A DNA stretch of 64,000 nucleotides from Shewanella oncorhynchi (GCF_012584455.1 NZ_JABAEB010000006.1:306181-370180), one strand, 5' to 3'. Shown: positions 55,943 to 64,000, counted from the first letter of the stretch. Numbers and translations: made by a program. Notes: generated by a model not told the origin, from the sequence alone.

Positions 55943-55973
55943 CCTAACCTCTTAAACGATTTATGCTGATGCC

Positions 55974-57065
55974 TTAAAGCACGCCTTTGCTCGATGGCAG
56001 AATATCGCCTTCGACTTTAACCGCTTGGCGTAGCGCGCGGCCGAGCACTTTAAACAGGGCTTCAACCTTGTGGTGATCGTTATCACCTTCGGCGGCGACA
56101 TGTAGCGTACAGCGCAGGCCATCGGCAAAGGATCGGAAGAAGTGCGGCACCATTTCAGTGGCCATTTCGCCGACGTGCTCACGCTCAAAATTGGCCGAGA
56201 ATTTGATAAAAGGACGACCAGAGATATCCAGCAGACATTCGCCCTTGGCTTCGTCCATCGGCAGGCTAAAGCCGAAACGGGCAATGCCGCGTTTGTCGCC
56301 GAGCGCTTGGCGCAGGGCATCACCTATAGCCAGTGCAGTGTCTTCGATGCTGTGGTGATCGTCGATTTCCAGATCGCCATCGACTTTCACATCCATTCTA
56401 AAATTACCGTGGGTGGCAATTTGATCGAGCATGTGGTCGAAAAAGCCAATGCCAGTGTCGATTTTGCCTTTAACGGGGCTGTCGAGATCAACAGCCACAC
56501 GAATATCGGTTTCTTTGGTGGTACGCACGACCGTTGCGGTGCGGCTTTTATTCAGCAGCGCATCGGCGATGGCGTTCCAGCCTAAAGTGTCGCGTTGATA
56601 TTTAAGGCTTTTAATGCCCATGGCATTGCCCAGCTCCACATCGGTTTCGCGATCGCCAATCACCGCCGATTGGGTGAAATCGATGCAGCCTTGGGTGAGA
56701 TAGTCTTTTACTAGCCCAAGCTTAGGTTTACGGCAACTGCAATTTTCATCGTTAAAGTGCGGGCAAATCACCACATCTTCAAAGTTAACCCCTTGGCTTG
56801 TGAGAATTTGCATCATCATATTGTGGGGCACATCGAAATCTTCCTGCGGGAAAGACGGTGTGCCAAGGCCGTCTTGATTGCTGACCATGACTAAACGAAA
56901 CCCTGCCTTTTGCAGACGTAGCAAAGCGGGGATCACCTGTGGCTCAAACACTAATTTAGCCAGACTATCGACCTGTTTGTCGGTGACGGGTTCTTCAATC
57001 AAGGTGCCATCGCGGTCGATAAACAGAATTTTTTGTGCAACGTTCGGGACAAATTGTGGGTTCAT
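55974..57065 (-). CDS. hisB: Bifunctional histidinol-phosphatase / imidazoleglycerol-phosphate dehydratase HisB
   Basis: HisB performs two non-consecutive steps. The 363-residue protein carries a HAD-type phosphatase first ([14 protein letters not shown] with D17 and D19; zinc ligands in [15 protein letters not shown] at about 100-115). The dehydratase domain follows (about 170-363: [39 protein letters not shown]), as in enterobacteria. It is followed by hisH after 31 bp. Confidence 0.97.
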   Translation of the reverse strand: MNPQFVPNVAQKILFIDRDGTLIEEPVTDKQVDSLAKLVFEPQVIPALLRLQKAGFRLVMVSNQDGLGTPSFPQEDFDVPHNMMMQILTSQGVNFEDVVICPHFNDENCSCRKPKLGLVKDYLTQGCIDFTQSAVIGDRETDVELGNAMGIKSLKYQRDTLGWNAIADALLNKSRTATVVRTTKETDIRVAVDLDSPVKGKIDTGIGFFDHMLDQIATHGNFRMDVKVDGDLEIDDHHSIEDTALAIGDALRQALGDKRGIARFGFSLPMDEAKGECLLDISGRPFIKFSANFEREHVGEMATEMVPHFFRSFADGLRCTLHVAAEGDNDHHKVEALFKVLGRALRQAVKVEGDILPSSKGVL

Positions 57066-57179
57066 GGCTCTACCTTCAAATTCAATTCGTTTAGCTAATG
57101 CTTAAGCTGATTTAACTTTCAGCGTTGCATTCGCTTTTTATTAGTTTTTTATGATCAGAGATTTATTATCAGTGACTTA

Positions 57180-58376
57180 TTATTCGTTTTCTGATGACTG
57201 CTCAGTGCGTTGCGATTCAAATAAATTCACTAACACATCGGTATCCGCCTTTGAACTAAAGCTAAAGCGGATAGCTTTGGCAAGCCTTGGGTCTTTGTAA
57301 GCGCGGGCGACAACACCGCTGCCTTGCAGTAATGCTGCGACCTTAGCTACATCATCAAATTCAGCCAGCACATAATTGCCGTTAGGCTTAAGCACGCGGG
57401 CGCGGGACTCTGAACTATTCGATTTTGAACAATAAGCGCTGATCGCTGCTGTGAGTCTGGCGCCTTGCTCATTTAATTGTGCAACTTGCACTTTCATCCG
57501 CGCAATGCCAGCGCTTGATAGCGCCTGTGTGGCGACTTCACTCACGGGCAGCGGCACAGGATAGGGCGCAATCACGCGCATAATGATTTCGACTACGGCC
57601 TCGTTTGCCAGCATAAAACCACAGCGTGCGCCGGCGAGTGCGAAGGCTTTTGACAGGGTGCGCAGTACCACCAGATTCGGATAGCTTTCCAGCAAATCCG
57701 CCACGCTGTATTCGGGGCAAAACTCAATATAAGCTTCATCAATGACCACAAGCGCGTCGGGCAGGGCTTTGATTGCTTGCTCGATAATGGCTTTGTCGAT
57801 CACTGTGCCAGTCGGGTTATTGGGATTGCAGATAAACACCAGTTTTGCGCCGCGAACGTCCTTGGCATAGCTTGTCGGCAAGCCATATTCCGCGCTGAGA
57901 TTTAACGCTTTAACGCCCACATTAAAGGTGTTCGCGCTGATGGCATACATGCCGTACGTCGGGCCAAAGTAGGCAATGCTGTCGACGCCTGGTATACAAA
58001 AGGCGCGAATTAACAGTTCAATCGCTTCATCGGCGCCGCGGCTGGCGACTATCTTGCTGGCGCTCACGCCGCTGTATTCACTGTAGGCATTGATAAGCTG
58101 CGGCGGTTGGCATTCTGGATAACGATTCAATTTTGATAAATCGAGCGCTGCCGTATCGACATTATTAAAAGGCGATTCGTTGGCATTGATCCAAATATCA
58201 CCACGACCGCCCAGTCTGCGGGCACTCTGGTAGGGCGTTAAATCCAGTAACTCAGGGCGCGCTAAACGCTCGGCTAAATTTAGTGGCGCCGATTGCGTTA
58301 ACGTTGATGCTGCTAACGTTGATGCTGTGGGGTCTGCTGTCTTTTCCATGCTGCTCACTTGGCTCATTTTCTTCAC
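57180..58376 (-). CDS. hisC: Histidinol-phosphate aminotransferase
   Basis: HisC is a class-I/II PLP aminotransferase. The 398-residue reading frame is about 40 residues longer than E. coli HisC (356), all at the N-terminus, where PTASTLAASTLTQSAPLNL is a small repeat-rich segment. The core begins near LARPELLDLTPYQSARR. The PLP-binding site is LRTLSKAFALAGARCGF with the Schiff-base lysine, and NPNNPTGT and VIDEAYIEF are in place. Starts at 58376, 58367 or 58349 are all possible; none has a strong ribosome site. Confidence 0.95.
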   Translation of the reverse strand: MKKMSQVSSMEKTADPTASTLAASTLTQSAPLNLAERLARPELLDLTPYQSARRLGGRGDIWINANESPFNNVDTAALDLSKLNRYPECQPPQLINAYSEYSGVSASKIVASRGADEAIELLIRAFCIPGVDSIAYFGPTYGMYAISANTFNVGVKALNLSAEYGLPTSYAKDVRGAKLVFICNPNNPTGTVIDKAIIEQAIKALPDALVVIDEAYIEFCPEYSVADLLESYPNLVVLRTLSKAFALAGARCGFMLANEAVVEIIMRVIAPYPVPLPVSEVATQALSSAGIARMKVQVAQLNEQGARLTAAISAYCSKSNSSESRARVLKPNGNYVLAEFDDVAKVAALLQGSGVVARAYKDPRLAKAIRFSFSSKADTDVLVNLFESQRTEQSSENE

Positions 58377-58427
58377 TCAGCTCTATTTTTATTCACTTAA
58401 GTGCTAATCACTTAAGATCTAGGCGGG

Positions 58428-59750
58428 TCATTTCTCTAGGCTAGCTAGACGAATGGCGACGGCATTTTTGTGCGCATCGAGCAATTCGTTACTGGCTAAC
58501 GTCATGACCGCTTGCCCCAATCCTATTAAGCCTTTAGCGCTGAGTTCCTGCACGGTAAAGCGGCGGCTAAAGTCGGCTAATGACAGGCTCGACACGGCGC
58601 GGCTGTAACCGTAAGTCGGTAGCACGTGGTTGGTGCCACTGGCATAATCGCCAACAGATTCAGGTGTATAAGCGCCTAAAAATACCGAGCCCACGGCGCG
58701 AATTTTTTTCAGCACCTCACGGGGAAAGCGCGTTTGAATGATCAAGTGCTCAGGCCCATATTGATTAGAAACCTGCGCGGCTTGCAGCATATCGTCCACA
58801 ACAAAAGTGCGACTGCTCAGTAGCGCCGTTGCCGCGATATCACAACGCGGCAGTGCAGCGAGCTGTCTTGTCAGTGCGTCATTCACGCCATCGGCGATAG
58901 CTTGCGAATCCGTTACTAAAATCACTTGTGAATCAGGGCCGTGCTCAGCTTGTGAAAGCAAATCGGCGGCGATAAATTCGCAATTGGCGTCGCTATCGGC
59001 AATCACCAACACCTCAGAAGGACCAGCCGGCATATCGATACACACAGTGCAGCGGCCATCCTGTGACACTAAGCGTTTAGCTTCAGTCACGTAGCGATTA
59101 CCTGGGCCAAAAATCTTATCGACCGTGGGAATCGTTTCTGTGCCAAAGGCCAGTGCCGCAATGGCCTGCGCGCCACCCACTTGATAAATTTCAGTGATCC
59201 CGCAGGCATTGGCGGCATAGATAATGGCATCGTTGATCGGCGGTGGGCTGACCAATACTCTTTGTTCGCAGCCGGCGATCTTGGCGGGCAGGGCGAGCAT
59301 CATCACGGTAGAAATTAATGGCGCGCTGCCACCGGGGATATATAAACCCACTTTTTCAATCGGTTCGCTACGTAGCTCGCAGCGTACTCCCGCCTCGGTT
59401 TCCATATCAATCGGACGAAATTGCTGGGCGCTGTGAAACACATCTATATTCGCCATGGCTTTGGCGATCGCCGCTTTCAGCTCTGGTGATACCCGTGCGC
59501 TTGCCGCAGCAATCTCGGCTTCACCCATGCGCAGCTCGCCACTTCCTTGTCCATTTAAATTTTTGGTCGCGCTATTGAAGCCATCAAACTTTTGATTAAA
59601 TTCGGCAATGGCGGCATCACCCCGCGTTGCCACTGCATCGATAATGGCGCGAACGCTTTGCTCTAAGCCGCTGTCACCAATTAAAGGCGAGCGTTTCAGC
59701 GCCGTTTTTTGCTCGGCGGTTGATAAGGTTGACCAAGTTAGGATTTCCAT
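58428..59750 (-). CDS. hisD: Histidinol dehydrogenase
   Basis: HisD oxidises histidinol to histidine in two NAD-dependent, zinc-assisted steps. The 440 residues match the family. Recognisable are GLYIPGGSAPLISTVMMLA, GPGNRYVTEAKRLV, the catalytic NQYGPEHLII with Glu-His, and the C-terminal GTNHVLPTYGYSRAVSSLSLADF. It begins 3 bp after the hisG stop. Confidence 0.97.
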   Translation of the reverse strand: MEILTWSTLSTAEQKTALKRSPLIGDSGLEQSVRAIIDAVATRGDAAIAEFNQKFDGFNSATKNLNGQGSGELRMGEAEIAAASARVSPELKAAIAKAMANIDVFHSAQQFRPIDMETEAGVRCELRSEPIEKVGLYIPGGSAPLISTVMMLALPAKIAGCEQRVLVSPPPINDAIIYAANACGITEIYQVGGAQAIAALAFGTETIPTVDKIFGPGNRYVTEAKRLVSQDGRCTVCIDMPAGPSEVLVIADSDANCEFIAADLLSQAEHGPDSQVILVTDSQAIADGVNDALTRQLAALPRCDIAATALLSSRTFVVDDMLQAAQVSNQYGPEHLIIQTRFPREVLKKIRAVGSVFLGAYTPESVGDYASGTNHVLPTYGYSRAVSSLSLADFSRRFTVQELSAKGLIGLGQAVMTLASNELLDAHKNAVAIRLASLEK

Positions 59751-59753
59751 ACA

Positions 59754-60653
59754 TTACCCCATCATTTTTTCGATTGGCATTACCAGAATCGAGCTGGCAC
59801 CGAGTGCGGTCAACTGTTCCATAGTATCCCAAAACAAATCTTCGGTACTGACGGCGTGGATAGCTACGCGGTTAGTATCATCGTTTAATGGCAATACGGT
59901 TGGGTTTTCAGCGCCGGGCAGCAGGGCGACGATTTGATCTAAGGTTTCGGTTGGCGCGTGCAGCAGTATGTATTTGCTCTCACGGGCGCGGATAACGCCA
60001 TTGACGCGGGACAGAATCTTGTCGATGAGTGCTTGTTTAGTCGGTGTTTGGGTTTGGGTCGATTGAATGATGCAGGCCATAGAGCGGTAAATCACTTCGG
60101 TTTCGTATAAGCCGTTGGCTTCTAAGGTAGCGCCCGTCGACACGAGATCACAAATACCATCGGCAAGGCCGGCACGTGGGGCGACTTCAACCGAGCCTTT
60201 TAACATACAGTCGCGATAAGTTATGCCTTTTTGTTGCATAAAACGGCGCAGAAGGTTCGGGTAAGACGTGGCGATGCGTAATCCTTCTAAAGAGGAGGCA
60301 TCGGCGTAACTGAATTCTGTTGGTACGGCTAACGAGAGGCGACATGATCCGAAATCTAACTGACGTAGTTTGAGGCAATCTGCGGGTTTGTTCAGAGTTT
60401 GACGCTCGATTTGTTCCTCTTCGAGCACGTTTTCACCTATGATCCCCATATCAACCACGCCGTCCATCACCAATCCTGGGATATCGTCATCACGAACGCG
60501 CAGTAAATCGATAGGCATATTGTCGGCATGAGCGATAAGGCGTTGTTCATTAATGGAAAATTTAACACCACAGCTTTTTAGCAGTTGCTGAGAGTCAGTA
60601 GAAAGACGGCCAGATTTTTGGATGGCGATGCGTAAACGGTTCGATTCAGTCAT
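59754..60653 (-). CDS. hisG: ATP phosphoribosyltransferase, long form (HisG-L)
   Basis: HisG commits ATP and PRPP to histidine synthesis and is feedback-inhibited by histidine. The 299 residues make it the long, HisZ-independent form with a C-terminal ACT-like regulatory domain (about 225-299). The catalytic part has [32 protein letters not shown], and the PRPP loop [14 protein letters not shown]. It is the first structural gene, 269 bp downstream of the leader peptide stop, so the attenuator controls its transcription. Confidence 0.97.
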
Positions 60654-60831
60654 AGTGTTATCTCGCTCAAAAGTATCAAAATTAAAAGATTCAAAAAGTG
60701 TTGTTTAATCGGTTTAATACGCCTTGCCATTCAATGGGCCCTAGCTAAGAAATCTAGCTAACGTATTGATAATTTATTAAATATCTAAGAATTTTTTATT
60801 TAAATTAAAACCAAAATTAACGCCTAAATGC

Positions 60832-60861
60832 AAAAACCCCCGGAATTCCTTCCAGGGGTTT
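60832..60861 (-). terminator. his attenuator terminator
   Basis: On the minus strand AAACCCC..TGGAA and TTCC..GGGGGTTTTT fold into a stem with a short loop and a run of five Ts. It lies between the leader peptide and hisG, where the E. coli his attenuator sits. Confidence 0.88.
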
Positions 60862-60882
60862 ATGATCATCTTGAATCAGTCC

Positions 60883-60906
60883 GCCAGAAGGATATAGTCC
60901 TCCGGC
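60883..60906 (-). promoter_or_regulatory. Alternative hairpin of the his attenuator
   Basis: On the minus strand GCCGGAGGA and TCCTTCTGGC form a stem around CTATA, just after the leader stop. Its TCCTTC strand could also pair with GAAGGA in the terminator stem, which would make an antiterminator. This mutually exclusive pairing is what attenuation needs. Confidence 0.7.
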
Positions 60907-60922
60907 AGTGAGCGTCCGAAGG

Positions 60923-60973
60923 CTACCGCATATGGTGGTGATGGTGGTGGATAGCGTTCAGTAATGGGCTCAT
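60923..60973 (-). CDS. hisL: his operon leader peptide
   Basis: A 16-residue ORF reads MSPLLNAIHHHHHHMR followed by TAG. Six consecutive histidine codons (CAC CAC CAT CAC CAC CAT) are the mark of a his leader; E. coli HisL has seven. GAGAGAG five bases before the ATG is a plausible ribosome site. Stalling at the His codons when histidyl-tRNA is scarce would favour the antiterminator and hisG transcription. The gene is too short for routine gene calling and is likely to be missing from automatic annotation. Confidence 0.95.
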   Translation of the reverse strand: MSPLLNAIHHHHHHMR

Positions 60974-61316
60974 GTTACTCTCTCGGTATTTAACGTTATT
61001 GGCTTAACTGCTCGAAATACAGTGAAGCGTTGAATTCGTTGTTACGGACGTCTATCCGTATAAGTGGATTTAAACTAACCGCTTTTATGAGCCTTTGCAA
61101 CAGCCAATTTGAATTAAATGAGAATATTTATGCGTTTTTGTGAAAGACAGAAGGTTATCGTTAAATAAAGTTATTGAGCATTTTTGTTGGGTGGATGTTG
61201 AAAGTAGATGGAAATGTGTTGGAAGTCGTGCAGGGGAACTGTAACTTGAGTTGTGAGCATTTGCTGATATTCATTAATACAGGCTTGCCATGGTGTTACT
61301 CATAGCCAGTCCGTAT
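60974..61316. other. his promoter region and IS left flank
   Basis: These 343 bp hold the his operon promoter (no clear -35/-10 pair picked out) and the sequence up to the insertion element. The last 35 bp (GGCTTGCCATGGTGTTACTC from 61282) resemble the beginning of the palindromic repeat at 45515. No ORF is present. Confidence 0.5.
61282..61316. repeat. Palindromic repeat copy B, left part (interrupted by the IS)
   Basis: GGCTTGCCATGGTGTTACTC matches GGTTTGCCATGGCATTTACTC of copy A (45515-45535), sharing TTGCCATGG and TTACTC. It abuts the insertion element, and the remainder of the repeat resumes just beyond the other end of the element at 62656. Confidence 0.55.
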
Positions 61317-61563
61317 ATGGACACCTCGAATAGATCAACCACTTTTTGAGTAACAGAAAGTAATACTGCGTACGTATATCCGACCTGTTTGTGAGAATCT
61401 TTGTTCTCTGGCCTTAATGAGAACCGCGCCTTTGCTGCTTATCGTCCTTTCGGAGTCATATGCTCCTTGTACTCTCTCAGCATCTGCAAAGGCCGGTATT
61501 ACCTGTTACTTCATTATCTGTAGTCGTGTTTTTGGGGTGAGTTTAATACTCGATTTTTACATA
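61317..61563 (-). ncRNA. Candidate bridge/seeker RNA region of the IS110-family element
   Basis: IS110-family recombinases use an element-encoded guide RNA; in IS1111-type elements it comes from the 3' non-coding end. These 247 nt downstream of the transposase have no ORF but contain hairpins on the minus strand: GTTCTC / GAGAAC around a 10-nt loop (about 61395-61427) and GGAG / CTCC around CATATGA (about 61455-61470). Loops of that size could hold guide segments. The exact RNA ends cannot be read. Confidence 0.5.
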
Positions 61564-62577
61564 TTAACAAGGCCGATATTCGCTGCGATGAAACAGCATA
61601 GCCCAGATGATCCGCGCCAATTTGTTTGCAATTGCTACTGCCGCTTTCTGTTTACCTCGCCGCTCAATCACCTTTAAGGCCCATACGGAGATCCTGTCAT
61701 TACTCTTACTTGCATAGCGAATAATCGACCAAGCTCCCTGGATCAGTTGCCGCCGCAGATAGCTGTTACCTCGTTTGGTTATGCCGCCCAATTTTTGTTT
61801 TCCCCCACTGGAAAACTCTTTAGGAACCAGTCCTAAATTTGCAGAAAAATGCCGAGCACCATGATAGCCAGATCCATCTCCGGCAAATGACACCGCGGCA
61901 GTGGCAATGATTTCTGCAACGCCTCTTATACCCATCAGTCGCTTGGCATCTGGGTGCGTTCTTGCCTGCAGTTTGATGTCTTTTTCCAGTGAACCTATTG
62001 CAACGTTGATCGCACGCAACTCTTCCATCAGCTCACGCATGTATTGGCGTGCAATCGTAGTGAGTTGATTACTGGCATCCTCAAGTAATTCCGGCAGCAA
62101 AAGATTCAATGGATTACGTCCTTTAGGGAGGGCTATTCCATATTCACTTAGTAAGCCTCTGATTTGATTGGTTAGTGCAGTGCGTATTCTGATCCGGCGC
62201 TCGCGAATTCTGTGGGTAATGATGATATCAACCTGCGCTAAGGTTCTCGGCTGGACGAAAATCAGGTTTGGTCTCTGCGCTGCCTCACAGATAGCGAAGG
62301 CATCATTGCGATCGTTCTTATTGCCTTTGACAAATGGCTTAACATGCTGAGGCGGGATCAGTTTGACGTCATGCCCGAGAGAAAGTAACTCTCTGCCCCA
62401 ATAGTTAGAGCCACCGCAGGCTTCCATCGCAATAGTGGCATCAGGGTAAGTACGCAGAAAAGTCAGGAGCTGAGCACGTTTAATCGAACGGTTAAAAACA
62501 CTCTTGCCTGCTTGATTAACTCCACATACTTGGAAGATATTTTTTGCGAGATCAATTTCTATTAGTGTAACTTTCAT
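61564..62577 (-). CDS. IS110-family transposase (DEDD recombinase)
   Basis: The 337-residue protein from ATG 62577 begins MKVTLIEIDLAKNIFQV. An N-terminal RuvC-like DEDD domain shows D9, E52 in IAMEACGGSNYW, and D89/D92 in KNDRNDAFAI. A coiled-coil middle follows (about 120-215). The C-terminal Transposase_20 domain has LMGIRGVAEIIATA, ANLGLVPKEFSSGGK and GITKRGNSYLRRQLI, where the catalytic serine lies. The frame is intact from end to end, so the element could be active. An ATG three codons upstream (62586) is an alternative start. Confidence 0.95.
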   Translation of the reverse strand: MKVTLIEIDLAKNIFQVCGVNQAGKSVFNRSIKRAQLLTFLRTYPDATIAMEACGGSNYWGRELLSLGHDVKLIPPQHVKPFVKGNKNDRNDAFAICEAAQRPNLIFVQPRTLAQVDIIITHRIRERRIRIRTALTNQIRGLLSEYGIALPKGRNPLNLLLPELLEDASNQLTTIARQYMRELMEELRAINVAIGSLEKDIKLQARTHPDAKRLMGIRGVAEIIATAAVSFAGDGSGYHGARHFSANLGLVPKEFSSGGKQKLGGITKRGNSYLRRQLIQGAWSIIRYASKSNDRISVWALKVIERRGKQKAAVAIANKLARIIWAMLFHRSEYRPC

Positions 62578-62655
62578 TTTGGACACCTTTTGTTGTTATT
62601 GAACGTGCAAATTCAATATGGCGTAAATGACGCCTACTTCACAAGAGGTGTCCAT

Positions 62656-62755
62656 CCCATCATCCTTGGATGCTCGACCGCCCCGTCCATGGGGCGGACG
62701 GTCATCTCGCTAATCACCATGGCTCACCTTTTTAGCATTAGCATAAACTGTAGGT
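62656..62755. repeat. Palindromic repeat copy B, right part
   Basis: Bases 62668-62703 are identical to 45560-45595, including the CCGCCCC/GGGGCGG palindrome. The match continues with few changes to about 62755 (TCTCGC.AATCACCATGG, TTTTTAGCATTAGC). It begins right after the IS110 element's end. Confidence 0.8.
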
Positions 62756-62839
62756 TTTAAGGAGACATGCAGCACGCTTTGGGACAAAACCTTGTTAGAC
62801 TTTTTACTCCAATTCATTGGTTTCGGATTAATATTTGTA

Positions 62840-63060
62840 AGGCAATTATTGAACGTTAGTATTAAACCCGATGAAAAAGCCATCCTAAAGCGAATGCTCT
62901 TCTAAAACTCGCAGCAGACTGAGCAGCTCAAAGCAGTAGAAGTGATCACCCATAAACAGCAGAAGCGATCAATTGTGTCAGTGCCATCAGTTGGTGGCGC
63001 TGCCCCAAACTGCGGCCCCTGCTGGCAAAGGCTGCACACTTCTACTGGTCAAATTGCTTA
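62840..63060 (+). pseudogene. Possible remnant of an IS66-like transposase
   Basis: One frame reads IKPDEKAILKRMLF, then a stop, then NSQQTEQLKAVEVITHKQQ and KRSIVSVP and on to a stop near 63060. LKRMLF followed by a Q/E-rich stretch and a basic KQQKRS resembles the N-terminal part of IS66 TnpC proteins, but the match is from memory and short. There is one internal stop and no start or downstream continuation. Confidence 0.25.
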
Positions 63061-63076
63061 GTTTCAGGTAAGAAAA

Positions 63077-63095
63077 AGCCCCAATAAAATGGGGC
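63077..63095 (-). terminator. Terminator after the immunity-like gene
   Basis: GCCCC and GGGGC flank AATAAAAT, and on the minus strand the stem is followed by TTTTTC. It lies about 40 bp past the stop at 63135. Confidence 0.75.
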
Positions 63096-63134
63096 ATTTT
63101 GTCTATCATTGCACTAATATAATCTTCATATTGA

Positions 63135-63545
63135 CTACACTAGTAACTTGTTAAGCTTATCGATTACAACTAAATGCTCGTCTTGAACACCTTCTTCCTT
63201 TATTGCTTTTAAATTATCATCAATGGATAGCACGAGCATCAGATCTTTTGCTTTTTCCTTAGCTACATATTTTTCAAAGTCTACTTGAGCTATCGCGACC
63301 AATAATTCACCATCATACTTCCATCCACATAGGGGATTGAGAATTAACATGTCTATTGCTAAAGGAACTATCTCCTTTAGGTAGAGTTCTTGCCTAATGG
63401 CAATCGCAACATCTTTTTCTGATAAATTGTATAAATATGTATCTCTAACAGAAATATACCAATCATCTAGTGAAGATGTATCTTCGCAATGTTCTATGTT
63501 AATCCCGTACTGTTTTTCAAGTTCAAGAAAGTTTATATCTTTCAT
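63135..63545 (-). CDS. CdiI-like contact-dependent inhibition immunity protein
   Basis: From ATG 63545 (GGGA upstream) the product is 136 residues and begins MKDINFLELEKQYG. The middle DDWYISVRDTYLYNLSEKDVAI, then IRQELYLKEIVPLAIDML and NPLCGWKYDGELLVAI, resembles the CdiI_2-type immunity family (a D..R...YL....PLA.......P..G...DGELL pattern). It starts one base after the stop of the upstream gene, the coupling usual for toxin and immunity genes. It has no signal peptide, in keeping with cytoplasmic immunity. The region is AT-rich compared with the core genes, suggesting transfer. Confidence 0.65.
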   Translation of the reverse strand: MKDINFLELEKQYGINIEHCEDTSSLDDWYISVRDTYLYNLSEKDVAIAIRQELYLKEIVPLAIDMLILNPLCGWKYDGELLVAIAQVDFEKYVAKEKAKDLMLVLSIDDNLKAIKEEGVQDEHLVVIDKLNKLLV

Positions 63546-63546
63546 A

Positions 63547-63987
63547 TCAAATCCCGTGACCTTTAAAAGCACCTTCCATTTTGTCTATAGCATCGACTGC
63601 TTTTAGGCGAGCTTCATTAGCTTGAGGATTATCGACTTTTTCTAAAGTTTTAATCGATTTTCGCAAGCCTCTCAAATTATCATTCATTTCTTTAATATGA
63701 TTCCAATACTTATCGCCTAGCTTAGATTTTAACGATTGCATCATTTCTGTTCCAACACCGATAAAATCTTTATCCTTTAGCCCATTAGCTGTAATGTTGT
63801 TGATTGTTCTAATTGCCTTTAGCTGCGATTGACCTAGTTCAAAAACTGCTTTCCCTCCCTTGCTGGGTAGGAACGCCATTGCATACTTCTCCGCTCCAGC
63901 TTGCTCTTCATATGCTTGCATATTGTAGTGGTCAAGTAAAATTGGCCACGGTTTTAGAGTCATTCCAATATAAACGTTCTGACTCAT
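63547..63987 (-). CDS. Putative toxin C-terminal domain or orphan effector
   Basis: This 146-residue frame opens with ATG at 63987, two codons after an in-frame TAA at 63994-63996. It is charged and helical (LKSKLGDKYWNHIKEMNDNL ... RLKAVDAIDKMEGAFKGHGI), with no signal peptide or membrane segment. I do not recognise the family. Its place directly before a CdiI-like gene suggests the tail of a polymorphic toxin, either displaced as an orphan module or cut off by a frameshift. A second frame (GLTPNESERLYWNDSKTVAN, ending at 63932) is open from the window edge and may be the true upstream part. The absence of a strong ribosome site supports a remnant. Confidence 0.45.
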   Translation of the reverse strand: MSQNVYIGMTLKPWPILLDHYNMQAYEEQAGAEKYAMAFLPSKGGKAVFELGQSQLKAIRTINNITANGLKDKDFIGVGTEMMQSLKSKLGDKYWNHIKEMNDNLRGLRKSIKTLEKVDNPQANEARLKAVDAIDKMEGAFKGHGI

Positions 63988-64000
63988 TTGGCGTTAACCC

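Larger units (their letters stand above)
61314..62662 (-). mobile_element. IS110-family insertion sequence, IS1111-type layout
   Basis: One transposase gene is framed by 11-bp inverted repeats ATGGACACCTC (61317-61327) and GAGGTGTCCAT (62645-62655). Sub-terminal inverted repeats a few bases from the true ends are typical of the IS1111 group, so the exact ends are uncertain by a few bases. The non-coding end is short on the transposase 5' side (about 70 nt) and long on the 3' side (about 250 nt), again the IS1111 pattern. The element lies inside or against a copy of the palindromic repeat. Confidence 0.85.

Overview
The window is a gammaproteobacterial chromosome segment, almost certainly Shewanella. 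The evidence is the gene content and order: cspD-clpS-clpA / infA-bpt-aat, metG divergent from apbC, pabC-mltG-tmk-holB-pilZ-tatD, rsmF / letAB / yebG-msrC-proQ-prc, pepN ... NAD-GDH-pyrD-zapC, ydbL-ynbE-ydbH, and a complete hisGDCBHAFI operon. The protein sequences also read as Shewanella-like. No rRNA, tRNA, CRISPR array or prophage was seen. Most of the window is conserved core genome. The accessory parts are a four-gene envelope cluster (31.4-38.2 kb), a gene-poor patch (45.2-46.7 kb) and the right end (61.3-64.0 kb), which holds an insertion sequence and a toxin/immunity-like pair.

Layout. 0.1-5.0 kb: cold-shock protein CspD, the Clp adaptor and unfoldase ClpS-ClpA, IF-1, and the two aminoacyl-tRNA-protein transferases Bpt and Aat, so most of the N-degron pathway sits together. 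5.0-9.8 kb: a glycine-zipper protein, a Nif3-like protein, an AEC transporter and MetG. 10-17 kb: a long forward run from ApbC through Udk, Dcd, PabC, MltG, Tmk, HolB and PilZ to TatD. 17.3-24.2 kb: RsmF, an SpmA/SpmB-like membrane protein, and a LetA/LetB (MCE) lipid-transport system with LetA split into two proteins. 24.4-31 kb: SOS-controlled YebG, free Met-R-sulfoxide reductase, ProQ, Prc, PepN and a DUF2835 protein. 31.4-38.2 kb: DUF1302 - DUF1329 - YCF48-like - RND/MMPL, an uncharacterised envelope module. 38.5-45.2 kb: the 1614-residue NAD-glutamate dehydrogenase, PyrD and ZapC. 46-50.8 kb: a GNAT acetyltransferase and YdbL-YnbE-YdbH. 51-61 kb: an aromatic amino-acid permease and the histidine operon, preceded by a leader peptide with six consecutive His codons and an attenuator. 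61.3-62.7 kb: an IS110-family (IS1111-type) element. 63.1-64 kb: a CdiI-like immunity gene and a possible toxin fragment.

Themes. Envelope lipid traffic is over-represented: LetAB (seven MCE domains), YdbH/YnbE/YdbL (AsmA-like bridge) and the DUF1302/DUF1329/YCF48/RND module lie within 31 kb. The signals that protein-gene calling alone misses are the his leader and attenuator, a near-consensus LexA box at yebG, eight GATC sites within 97 bp between pyrD and zapC, a 36-bp exact palindromic repeat found twice with the second copy apparently split by the IS110 element, and a non-coding tail of about 250 nt on that element that is the expected place for its guide (bridge/seeker) RNA.
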